DNA of 6,065 nt from Crocinitomicaceae bacterium (GTDB taxonomy: Bacteria; Bacteroidota; Bacteroidia; Flavobacteriales_D; Crocinitomicaceae), in contig JABSPC010000541.1 in the NCBI GenBank assembly GCA_013215515.1, forward strand, positions 1-6,065. The letters run 5' to 3'. The notes beneath the pieces are model-generated. The model had not been told where the DNA came from and made no database searches. It was given only the letters and a program-made list of their open reading frames with translations. Of this stretch, positions 1-5,894 are shown one piece after another. The translations under genes were made by a program, and so were the position numbers. How positions within the stretch are numbered: position 1 is the stretch's first letter; each line of letters opens with the position of its first letter.

Positions 1-722
1 ACTGTCTTGCAACTTCCAATAACCCTGGAACTGTTTTAGTCATGAAAAAGATGGGAGGTTATGCAGGTCCAAAAAACATCTCTAAGCTACTAAAGGATTT
101 AGAAATTGACCTGCGCCTTGAAGACGAAGTTCCATCAATGTGTTTGGGAGTAATGGATTTATCCGTTAGTCAAATGGTAGCAGCACAAGCAATGTTTGTG
201 AATCATGGAATTTACAACCGCCCTACTACAGTTTTAAGAATTGAAGATAGACGTGGAAACATTATTTACAGTGCCGAACCACATTCCAAAGAAGTTTTAA
301 ACGCGAATTTAGCGCACAGGGTTCTAATGATGTTGAAAGGTGTTGTTCAATATGGGACAGGTGCATCGCTAAGAGGAACTTATCACCCATGGGGTGGATT
401 GGGTGCCTATCCAATGGCTGGTAAAACAGGGACAACTCAAAGTAATGCCGATGGTTGGTACATGGGATTAACACCGGACTTAGTTACTGGAATATGGGTT
501 GGAGCTAATGATAGAGCTGTTCGATTCAGGAGCATGGCATGGGGACAAGGTGCCCGAATGGCACTGCCAATTTTTGGATACTATATGCAAAAGGTTTATA
601 AGGATCCAGATATACATATATCAAAAGAAGATTTCGAGGAACCTATTGGCTATAGTACTGAAGAATTTAGTTGTGATGGGGATGATAACGGTGGAGATGG
701 CATTAATTTCGGAATCAATTAA
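1..722 (+). CDS. Penicillin-binding protein 1A, C-terminal transpeptidase part (5' truncated by window)
   Basis: This is the end of a bifunctional class A PBP, the periplasmic, inner-membrane-anchored enzyme that polymerises peptidoglycan strands and cross-links their peptides. The frame is open from base 3 and shows 239 residues before TAA. The ATG at 42 is internal, not a start. Two of the three transpeptidase signatures are visible: SxN as S-N-N at bases 15-23 and K-T-G-T-T at 423-437, followed by the usual [20 protein letters not shown] block around 450-510. The catalytic SxxK serine, the glycosyltransferase domain and the membrane anchor lie left of the window. The last 40 or so residues are acidic and glycine-rich (DGDDNGGDG), which is a common sort of tail in Bacteroidota PBP1A. 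The gene ends 8 bp before scoA. Nothing suggests that the visible part is damaged. The family is certain; whether the gene is called mrcA, ponA or pbpC-like cannot be settled from this part. Confidence 0.95.
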   Translation, partial: CLATSNNPGTVLVMKKMGGYAGPKNISKLLKDLEIDLRLEDEVPSMCLGVMDLSVSQMVAAQAMFVNHGIYNRPTTVLRIEDRRGNIIYSAEPHSKEVLNANLAHRVLMMLKGVVQYGTGASLRGTYHPWGGLGAYPMAGKTGTTQSNADGWYMGLTPDLVTGIWVGANDRAVRFRSMAWGQGARMALPIFGYYMQKVYKDPDIHISKEDFEEPIGYSTEEFSCDGDDNGGDGINFGIN

Positions 723-730
723 GTAAGATT

Positions 731-1426
731 ATGAATAAAGTTGTAAAGAACCCGCAAGAGGCTCTTCAAGGATTACAGAGTGATATGACCCTAATGCTTG
801 GTGGATTTGGTCTTTGTGGAATTCCTGAAAATTCAATTGCCGAAATGGTAAAAATGGGTGTGACGGGTCTGACTTGTATTTCAAACAATGCCGGGGTGGA
901 TGATTTTGGATTGGGATTACTCCTTCAAGGAAAACAAATCAAGAAAATGATTTCTTCTTATGTTGGTGAAAATGATGAATTCGAACGTCAAATGCTTTCA
1001 GGTGAATTGGAAGTAGATCTAATTCCACAAGGGTCTTTGGCGGAAAGATGCAGAGCAGGTGGAGCAGGTATTCCAGCATTTTATACTCCAGCAGGTTATG
1101 GAACTGAAGTAGCAGAAGGAAAAGAAGTTCGTGAATTTAATGGGAAACCTCACATTTTAGAATCGGCATTAACCGCTGATTTTGCAATTGTGAAAGCTTG
1201 GAAAGGTGATACTGAAGGGAACTTGATTTTTAAGGCAACCGCTCGAAATTTCAATCCAATGATGGCGATGGCAGGGAAAATTACTGTAGCCGAAGTGGAG
1301 GAATTATTGCCAGCGGGATCCCTTGACCCAAATGAAATTCATACTCCAGGAATCTTCGTTCAACGCATATTCCAAGGAGAAACATTTGAAAAACGAATTG
1401 AACAAAAAACTGTTAGACAAAAATAA
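731..1426 (+). CDS. scoA: Succinyl-CoA:3-oxoacid CoA-transferase, subunit A
   Basis: This is the alpha subunit of the cytosolic SCOT-type enzyme that moves CoA from succinyl-CoA to acetoacetate, used in ketone body, acetoacetate and branched-chain amino acid breakdown. The 231 residues match the usual subunit length. Visible family blocks are [10 protein letters not shown] at residues 24-33, SNNAG at 51-55, SSYVGEN near 75-81, a long glycine-rich [13 protein letters not shown] block from 99, and an [13 protein letters not shown] block at 171-183. The start at 731 fits the family N-terminus, and the frame has no better ATG upstream. There is no strong Shine-Dalgarno, as is usual in Bacteroidota. 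Only 8 bp separate it from the PBP1A stop and 6 bp from scoB, so it probably forms an operon with scoB and may be transcribed from within or upstream of the PBP gene. AtoD-like acetate CoA-transferase alpha subunits are the main alternative; the sequence blocks favour SCOT. Confidence 0.95.
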   Translation: MNKVVKNPQEALQGLQSDMTLMLGGFGLCGIPENSIAEMVKMGVTGLTCISNNAGVDDFGLGLLLQGKQIKKMISSYVGENDEFERQMLSGELEVDLIPQGSLAERCRAGGAGIPAFYTPAGYGTEVAEGKEVREFNGKPHILESALTADFAIVKAWKGDTEGNLIFKATARNFNPMMAMAGKITVAEVEELLPAGSLDPNEIHTPGIFVQRIFQGETFEKRIEQKTVRQK

Positions 1427-1432
1427 TTAACA

Positions 1433-2089
1433 ATGAGTCTAGATAAAAATGGTATTGCACAACGAATTGCACAAGAATTAAGAGATGGATGGTATGTTAA
1501 CCTTGGAATTGGTATTCCAACATTGGTAGCTAACTTTATCCCGGAAGGATTAGAAGTTGAATTTCAATCAGAAAATGGAATTTTAGGAATGGGACCGTTT
1601 CCATTTGAAGGAGAAGAAGACGCAGACTTAATCAACGCGGGAAAACAGACAATTACTGCGATGAAAGGTGCAGCCTATTTCGATTCTGCAACTTCATTTG
1701 CAATGATTCGTGGTCAACATGTTCAATTAACGGTACTTGGAGCTATGGAAGTATCTCAAAATGGAGACATCGCTAATTGGAAAATCCCAGGGAAGATGGT
1801 AAAAGGAATGGGGGGCGCTATGGACTTAGTTGCTTCCGCAGAAAACATTATTGTTGCAATGATGCATGCCAATAAGGCCGGTGTTTCTAAGCTTCTCAAG
1901 GACTGTTCGCTACCTTTAACTGGCGTCGCTTGTGTGAAGAAAGTAATCACGAATTTGGCTGTTATGGAAATTAAAGATCATAAATTCCACCTACTTGAAA
2001 GAGCACCTGGAGTTACAGTAGAGGAGATCATTGCCGCTACAGAAGGTGAAATGGTTGTTCCGGATCACGTACCAGAAATGCAACTTTAA
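1433..2089 (+). CDS. scoB: Succinyl-CoA:3-oxoacid CoA-transferase, subunit B
   Basis: This is the beta subunit of the CoA-transferase, which carries the catalytic glutamate that forms the enzyme-CoA thioester. In this 218-residue protein that residue is Glu47 within QSENGILGMG (45-54). Other family blocks are NLGIGIPT at 23-30, the GAAYFDSATSFAMIRG stretch at 79-94, IPGKMVKGMGGAMDL at 118-132, and CSLPLTG at 158-164. Length and order match the normal subunit, and no key residue is missing. One small oddity is Gln at position 95, where many relatives have Gly (RGGH). The ATG at 1433 follows the scoA stop by 6 bp without a recognisable Shine-Dalgarno, which suggests coupled expression with scoA. 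The heteromeric A2B2 type is implied by the separate genes. The gene is followed by the structured spacer at 2090-2248. Confidence 0.96.
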   Translation: MSLDKNGIAQRIAQELRDGWYVNLGIGIPTLVANFIPEGLEVEFQSENGILGMGPFPFEGEEDADLINAGKQTITAMKGAAYFDSATSFAMIRGQHVQLTVLGAMEVSQNGDIANWKIPGKMVKGMGGAMDLVASAENIIVAMMHANKAGVSKLLKDCSLPLTGVACVKKVITNLAVMEIKDHKFHLLERAPGVTVEEIIAATEGEMVVPDHVPEMQL

Positions 2090-2109
2090 TTTTAGCTTAA
2101 ATGGCATAC

Positions 2110-2119
2110 GCACATGTGC
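2110..2119. repeat. 10 bp perfect palindrome
   Basis: GCACATGTGC reads the same on both strands. It lies 20 bp after the scoB stop, within a GGCATACGCACATGTGCTAA context. It could be a protein-binding site or part of a recombination-site-like fold; the sequence alone does not decide. Confidence 0.6.
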
Positions 2120-2163
2120 TAATTCTTTTAAATCAATAGCTCCTAATCAGTTAACATTGCTGT

Positions 2164-2195
2164 TTTTGCCTAAAACCACGACGTTATAGGCAAAA
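2164..2195. repeat. 9 bp inverted repeat, hairpin with extended stem
   Basis: The left arm TTTTGCCTA (2164-2172) is the exact reverse complement of TAGGCAAAA (2187-2195). Inside, an A-A mismatch (2173/2186) is followed by three more pairs (AAC 2174-2176 with GTT 2183-2185), leaving a 6-base loop. No run of T follows on either strand, so it is not a textbook intrinsic terminator. The right arm overlaps the position where the next gene's start codon would be expected. Confidence 0.75.
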
Positions 2196-2997
2196 TTGAA
2201 CTTCTACTTATTTGTACGTTTATCCTCGCAGGATGTAGTAATTTCCACATGGAAAAACGACGCTACAACAAGGGATTCCACATTTCTTGGGGCCAAAATT
2301 CGAAGTCTAGAAAAGATCTTAAAGAAGAAAAACTAGAATGCGCTGCTGCTGAAGCTAATACTCAAGCAATTGCTCAAATGTCTGATAGCACTGAGGTCAC
2401 CGAATTACACGAAACTAGTGTAGCTGAGCTGGAAGCCTATAAAGCATCAGTAACCCAAGACAAAGTCAAACCGAATAAATCAAAAAACCATAAGATCACT
2501 GATGCTCAAGCCGATAAGAAAGAAGAAACGGCCTCAACAACAGTAGACGAATCATCTACTCAAGACACATCTGAAAAAAAGAGGAAAGAGAAGGACACCA
2601 AAAAGGAAGGAAAATCAAAATGGCTCGCGTGACTGCTATTCTTTTCACTGGCTTTACTTCTTCCAATGGCATTTGTTTCTTCCATTCTTCAAGAACTCCT
2701 CTATATGGGCCCCAAACAACATTAAGAAGGCGCGATGGTTGATTGCCGCGCTGCAAAATACTAATCGCTATTATCGCTTTAGTACTAGGTGCTATAATGC
2801 CCGTTCCTTTCTCTCCCTGGATGGCAGTATTTGGACTGGGAGGTCTCGTATTAACCACAATTGCTTATTTCGTTACGCATAAAACCGACAAGAGAAAAAA
2901 GCGTTTCTTCATGAACTTGTTTAATGTTTCAAGTGCTCTAGGAGCGTTTGGAGTTGGAGCAAAAGGAGTATTATCACTTCAGGCTTATCAGAAGTAG
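2186..2997 (+). pseudogene. Broken gene for a lipoprotein with C-terminal membrane helices
   Basis: This looks like one gene cut into pieces. Reading from 2186, the frame gives a short signal peptide ending in the lipobox L-A-G-C (Cys codon 2234-2236). The sequence then continues as EKRRYNKGFHISW, which resembles, from memory, the start of a Bacteroidota lipoprotein family of unknown role. A roughly 110-residue charged Lys/Glu/Ser/Thr linker follows up to TGA at 2630-2632. No ATG, GTG or TTG precedes the signal peptide in frame; the codon at 2186 is ATA, and the first ATG, at 2249, would drop the signal. After the TGA the same frame encodes a hydrophobic helix (LLFFSLALLLPMAFVSSILQ, 2633-2692). 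Removing one base near 2710-2716 and one near 2752-2758 joins it to two more helices, a basic loop HKTDKRKKRFF and a TAG stop at 2995-2997, about 269 residues in all. Separate short genes (2249-2632 and a TTG-started 2743-2997) are the alternative. Confidence 0.6.
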
Positions 2998-3008
2998 CGC
3001 CTACAGCT

Positions 3009-3013
3009 GAAGG
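3009..3013 (+). promoter_or_regulatory. Ribosome binding site of the small membrane protein
   Basis: GAAGG lies seven bases before the ATG at 3021. It supports that start over the unbroken frame further upstream, which has no other ATG. Confidence 0.55.
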
Positions 3014-3020
3014 TCATGTT

Positions 3021-3314
3021 ATGAGTGGTTGGGCTGGATTAATTACATTTGGTCTTATCCTATTGGCCGCAGCCATGATAGTCCTGTTAGCCTTTTCTTG
3101 TTCCTTAGCTTGTAACGGAAGTGCTGCTTTGGCACTATTAGCCCTTTTTGGAGGATCCTTTATTATTATTTTCGGATTCATGTGTGGACTCTTATTCACG
3201 TATAGAAAACCATCATCGGAAAGAAAGAAAATCCTTAAAAGAGCTTTATTGGTTGCGCTAATCGTTTCTCTAGTCAGCGTACTCTTTATCCTATTGGCCT
3301 CCTATTTGGGCTGA
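3021..3314 (+). CDS. Small three-helix membrane protein, function unknown
   Basis: This 97-residue protein has three predicted membrane spans at about residues 6-26, 36-59 and 75-95. The second and third are separated by a basic segment (YRKPSSERKKILKR, 61-74) that should stay in the cytoplasm. A Cys-rich turn CSLACNG (27-33) lies between helices one and two. The ATG at 3021 is supported by GAAGG at 3009-3013, seven bases upstream, which is one of the better Shine-Dalgarno matches in the window. I do not recognise the family with confidence. The preceding broken gene ends with a similar order of two helices, basic loop and hydrophobic tail, so the two may be related or may work together at the membrane. 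The gene starts 23 bp after that reading frame stops, and its TGA lies 13 bp inside the 3' end of convergent nadD. The reading frame is intact. Confidence 0.7.
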   Translation: MSGWAGLITFGLILLAAAMIVLLAFSCSLACNGSAALALLALFGGSFIIIFGFMCGLLFTYRKPSSERKKILKRALLVALIVSLVSVLFILLASYLG

Positions 3315-3922
3315 TAAAAATTCATTTCTACAAGGTACTTGTGTACGGCATCTGTTAAGAGGTACTGCACATCTTTGCCTTCTTTAATTTGGTTTCGAAT
3401 AAAGCTAGATGAGATATTCATTACAGGTACATCATTGCACATATGAACATTTTTGTGCTCTGCAAGGTCATTTTTGTCCTGTTCATTCTCCATTGACATT
3501 GCTTCAAGTTCTTGAATCGTATGCACTCTAGGGTACACATACATTTCATGATTCTCAAGAATCATTTCGTGATTTTGCCATTTGTGGAAGGTCCTCAAAT
3601 TATCTTCTCCCATTATTAGGGCGAATTCATTTTCAGGGTATTTTTCCTTTAGATAGGCCAAGGTCGTTGAAGTATAACTTGGTACCGGCAATTTGAATTC
3701 TATATCACTCGCTTTAAGTTTAGGATTGTCTTTAATGCCTTCCTTTACAAGCACTAATCTATGGTAATCCTCAAGAAGGTTTTTTTTCTTCTTTAATGGG
3801 TTTTGTGGAGAAACTACAAGCCAAACTTGATCCAAATCAGAATTCGAAGCCATGTAATTGGCAATAACCAAATGTCCAACGTGAACAGGGTTAAACGTTC
3901 CGAAATAGAGTCCTATTTTCAT
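3302..3922 (-). CDS. nadD: Nicotinate-nucleotide adenylyltransferase
   Basis: This cytosolic enzyme joins nicotinate mononucleotide to AMP from ATP, giving deamido-NAD, the penultimate step of NAD synthesis. The nucleotidyltransferase signature GTFNPVHVGH is at residues 8-17. The SPQNPLKKKKNLL block is at 38-50, PSYTSTTL at 81-88, GEDNLRTFHKWQN at 105-117, and the C-terminal ATP-binding ISSSFIR at 170-176. At 206 residues it is somewhat longer than the usual 190 or so. The extra length is a charged, Met/Glu-rich segment at about residues 135-160, between the YPR strand and the segment before ISSSFIR. Its ATG overlaps the gmk stop by one base (TAATG), so translation is probably coupled to gmk. 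Its TAG stop is overlapped by 13 bp by the convergent membrane-protein gene. Confidence 0.96.
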   Translation of the reverse strand: MKIGLYFGTFNPVHVGHLVIANYMASNSDLDQVWLVVSPQNPLKKKKNLLEDYHRLVLVKEGIKDNPKLKASDIEFKLPVPSYTSTTLAYLKEKYPENEFALIMGEDNLRTFHKWQNHEMILENHEMYVYPRVHTIQELEAMSMENEQDKNDLAEHKNVHMCNDVPVMNISSSFIRNQIKEGKDVQYLLTDAVHKYLVEMNFYQPK

Positions 3923-4500
3923 TAATCATTTAAGAAATTCGAGACGAGTTGCTCTGCTTTTTCACAGGCTTCATCCAAATTATCATTAATCAATACAAAG
4001 TCAAACTCCTCTGCAAAGGCAAGCTCTTTCCTCGCTTTGGCCATTCGTTGATTGATTTTATCTTCCGATTCCGTACTTCTTCCTCGAAGACGGTTTTCCA
4101 ATTCTTCATAGCTCGGTGGCTTTACGAATACCGCAAAGGCATTATCACCAAATTGTTTTTTAATATTCAGACCACCAATGACATCGACGTCAAATATGAC
4201 TGCCTTTCCCTGGCTCCAAATGCGTTCCATTTCGGATTTGAGCGTTCCATAAAAGTTGTTGATATACACCTCTTCCCACTCAACAAAAGCATCATTATTT
4301 ATCTTCTGTCTAAAGTCCTCAACTCCTAAGAAATGATAATCCTTTTTATCCACTTCATTGGGTCTTGGCTCTCTGCTGCATGCGGAAACAGAGAATTCCA
4401 TTCCCAAATTTTTGGTCAACAAATGATGTACAATTGTAGTTTTACCAGCACCGGAAGGAGCTGAAAAAATAACGCATTTACCATTCCCTTTTAAGTCCAT
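3922..4500 (-). CDS. gmk: Guanylate kinase
   Basis: This enzyme phosphorylates GMP to GDP with ATP, an essential cytosolic step in guanine nucleotide supply. The 192 residues show the P-loop SAPSGAGKT at 13-21, the GMP-binding region SREPRPNEVDKKDYHF at 42-57, a DVDVIGG strand at 104-110, the lid RGRSTESEDKINQR at 139-152, and LINDN at 170-174. Small departures from the common pattern are Lys where the GMP-binding loop often has Gly (VDKKDY), and Ser in RGRSTES where Gly is usual; neither removes a catalytic residue. The start lies 16 bp after the yicC stop, with AAGG just upstream. The stop overlaps the nadD start by one base. The order yicC-gmk-nadD forms a compact operon that, as I recall, is common in Bacteroidota. 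Confidence 0.97.
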   Translation of the reverse strand: MDLKGNGKCVIFSAPSGAGKTTIVHHLLTKNLGMEFSVSACSREPRPNEVDKKDYHFLGVEDFRQKINNDAFVEWEEVYINNFYGTLKSEMERIWSQGKAVIFDVDVIGGLNIKKQFGDNAFAVFVKPPSYEELENRLRGRSTESEDKINQRMAKARKELAFAEEFDFVLINDNLDEACEKAEQLVSNFLND

Positions 4501-4516
4501 ATCCTTGTAGAAAATC

Positions 4517-5380
4517 TTAAAGTGTATTTAAAATCTGTTCTTTTATTTTTTCGAGGTTGTCTTTCATACCGATCACAAGCTTCTGCATTTCAGCATGATT
4601 GCTCTTGCTCCCCAAGGTATTAATCTCTCTTCCGATCTCCTGTCCAATAAATCCGAGTTTCTTACCAGACTGATCCGTCATCATTGTTTCTTCGAAGTAA
4701 ATGAGGTGATTGGAAAGACGCATTTTTTCTTCTGCAACATCCAACTTTTCGATATAGAAGATCATTTCTTGTTCAAAACGATTTTCATCATGACCCTTGT
4801 CCAGTTCTTCCAATCCTTTTTTCATTCTATCTCTAATCGCCTGAATTCGTTCATCTTCGTACTTAGGAACCTCATTCAAGAAATCTCTAATCTCATTAAT
4901 CCTCAAAGAAAATTCGCGTTCTAAATCTTCGCCTTCTTTACGTCTGAATTCATTCAATTTTCCAGTTGCTTCTTTAACAAGATCAAGCATCCATGCTTTC
5001 TCGTCATCAGTTAGGTCTTCTTTAGAAGACTCAATGATATCTGGCATTCTCATGATCATCGATAAATAATCCGGAGACTCCTGCCCCATTGCATCATTCA
5101 ATGCTTTTAATTCATCGTAGTATTTCTTCGCTAGCGTCTTATTAATTGAAACCGAGCTTTCATCTCCTATACTGTCAAAATTGATAAAGACATCCGCTTT
5201 GCCTCTTCCCAATTCAGAAGAAATTATTTTCCGAATCGTTCCATCCAACTCTTTGTATTGTGAAGGCATTCTCACATTCAAATCCATTGATTTGCTGTTT
5301 AGAGAACGAATTTCCACCGAAACCTTTTTCGAATTAAACGTTCCCGTAGCCTTTCCAAAGCCAGTCATTGATTTAAGCAT
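4517..5380 (-). CDS. yicC: YicC family endoribonuclease
   Basis: YicC proteins are stress-associated endoribonucleases; in Escherichia coli YicC acts on the small RNA RyhB. The 287-residue product carries the family N-terminus MLKSMTGFGKA (1-11), EIRSLNSKSMDLNVRMP (23-39), the DVAEEKMRLSNHL segment (214-226), and the C-terminal QEIGREINTLGSKSN block (247-261), followed by a helical tail. I place the start at 5380 rather than at the longer in-frame ATG at 5458. The MLKSMTGFG start is the conserved family N-terminus, and a purine-rich AAAAGGGGG run lies just before it. The 26 extra residues of the longer reading match nothing in the family. It is the first gene of the yicC-gmk-nadD operon and is divergent from the lipoprotein gene at 5479, with 98 bp between them. 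Confidence 0.95.
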   Translation of the reverse strand: MLKSMTGFGKATGTFNSKKVSVEIRSLNSKSMDLNVRMPSQYKELDGTIRKIISSELGRGKADVFINFDSIGDESSVSINKTLAKKYYDELKALNDAMGQESPDYLSMIMRMPDIIESSKEDLTDDEKAWMLDLVKEATGKLNEFRRKEGEDLEREFSLRINEIRDFLNEVPKYEDERIQAIRDRMKKGLEELDKGHDENRFEQEMIFYIEKLDVAEEKMRLSNHLIYFEETMMTDQSGKKLGFIGQEIGREINTLGSKSNHAEMQKLVIGMKDNLEKIKEQILNTL

Positions 5381-5478
5381 ATCCCCCTTTTTTTGAGTAA
5401 AGTTAAGAAAAAGCCACTGTTTAATGATATATTGTAAATCACTGAAAACGGAAAACACTAACCTAAATACGCATTACT
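5381..5478. promoter_or_regulatory. Divergent intergenic region of yicC and the lipoprotein gene
   Basis: Both flanking genes start outward from this 98 bp AT-rich stretch, so it should carry promoters for each. I looked for the Bacteroidota -7 element TAnnTTTG with a TTG about 19 bp upstream and found no clean match on either strand; TATATTG near 5428 is the nearest resemblance on the plus strand. The promoter role is inferred from gene orientation only. Confidence 0.4.
5383..5394 (-). promoter_or_regulatory. Ribosome binding site fixing the yicC start
   Basis: On the minus strand, AAAAAAAGGGGG stands two bases before the ATG at 5380. This supports the family-length start over the ATG at 5458. 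The spacing is short but the G run is the strongest purine tract nearby. Confidence 0.5.
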
Positions 5479-5882
5479 ATGAAAACTGCCATTCTATCAA
5501 TCGGATTTATTGTAGCCTCTTTATTCATCTTGAACAGCTGTGGATTTGGTGAAGCAAAGAAAGATGCTCAGAAAACGGTTAAAACATTCCATAAGAACCT
5601 AAAAAATCATAACGTTGGTGCAATGATGAATATGGTTCATCCTGAAGGTTTAAAGCCTCCCCAAAAGAAGTCTGGTAGGAAATATTTGAAGGCTTAGAGC
5701 AAATGGGTGAGGTAAAAAGTATTAAGCAGGGTTCTAGCTTTAATACATCAATTGATAACGGCGTAACAACCGTTGAGCTCAATTATACTATTGAGTTTGG
5801 TGATCAATCCTTTACCGAGCAATTCATCTTAAGAAAGAAGGGCGATGAAGAGTTTATGATAATGGGGTATTTTATTGAATAA
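5479..5882 (+). pseudogene. Broken small lipoprotein gene, NTF2-like
   Basis: The N-terminus is a clear lipoprotein signal: MKTAI, a hydrophobic core, and the lipobox L-N-S-C with Cys at residue 21. The mature part (AKKDAQKTVKTFHKNLKNHN) resembles the first helix of small secreted NTF2-like/DUF4878-type proteins, by pattern memory only. The ATG frame runs to TAG at 5695-5697. The true continuation is in another frame, where KASPKEVW (5652-5675), then TAG at 5676-5678, then EIFEGLEQMGEVKS leads to a beta-rich tail ending FMIMGYFIE at TAA 5880-5882. One missing A in the run at 5652-5654 and one nonsense codon would explain it. The repaired gene is exactly 135 codons, which supports the reconstruction. 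The gene is divergent from yicC and ends 9 bp before the stop of the minus-strand gene on its right. Its function is unknown, and it is either decayed or affected by sequence errors. Confidence 0.75.
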
Positions 5883-5894
5883 AAGCTTCTTTTA
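5880..5894. repeat. Small inverted repeat spanning both convergent stop codons
   Basis: TAAAAG (5880-5885) and CTTTTA (5889-5894) are exact reverse complements around a 3-base loop. The arms contain the TAA of the plus-strand lipoprotein gene and the TAA of the minus-strand gene. It may help end transcription both ways, but the stem is short and AT-rich. Confidence 0.3.

Larger units (their letters stand above)
2090..2248. other. Structured spacer between scoB and the broken lipoprotein gene
   Basis: This noncoding stretch holds a 10 bp palindrome (GCACATGTGC, 2110-2119), short outer arms TTAGC/GCTAA (2092-2096 and 2118-2122), and a 9+9 bp inverted repeat at 2164-2195. I found no TAnnTTTG-type Bacteroidota promoter and no T-tract after the hairpin, so neither a promoter nor a classic terminator can be asserted. 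From 2174 the frame of the lipoprotein gene is already open, so the right half of the spacer is probably the gene's own 5' end. Confidence 0.6.

Noticed and set aside
2164..2195. Intrinsic terminator for scoB
   Set aside because: The stem is followed by AAAATTG on the plus strand and AAAAACA on the minus strand. No T-run follows on either strand.
2092..2195. Canonical integron attC site
   Set aside because: The boxes do not fit RYYYAAC/GTTRRRY exactly, the 32 bp hairpin is too short, and no integrase is in the window. Kept only as a speculative resemblance.
2222..2234. ATCCT-CGC-AGGAT hairpin as a regulatory element
   Set aside because: It falls inside the signal peptide coding sequence, has a short 5 bp stem, and is likely chance.
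2620..2742. Separate short gene from ATG 2620
   Set aside because: The 40-residue product has no helix or motif, while another frame over the same bases gives a clear membrane helix.
2556..2858. 100-codon minus-strand open frame across the broken gene
   Set aside because: Low-complexity, no recognised motif, and it lies opposite hydrophobic coding sequence. Best read as an antisense shadow.
5381..5458. Longer yicC start at 5458
   Set aside because: The 26 extra residues are not like the family N-terminus, and the conserved MLKSMTGFGK start at 5380 has a purine-rich site just before it.
5652..5700. Programmed frameshifting or stop readthrough in the second lipoprotein gene
   Set aside because: It would need both a shift and suppression of TAG within 30 bases, and no slippery heptamer or downstream structure is visible. 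Decay or error is simpler.
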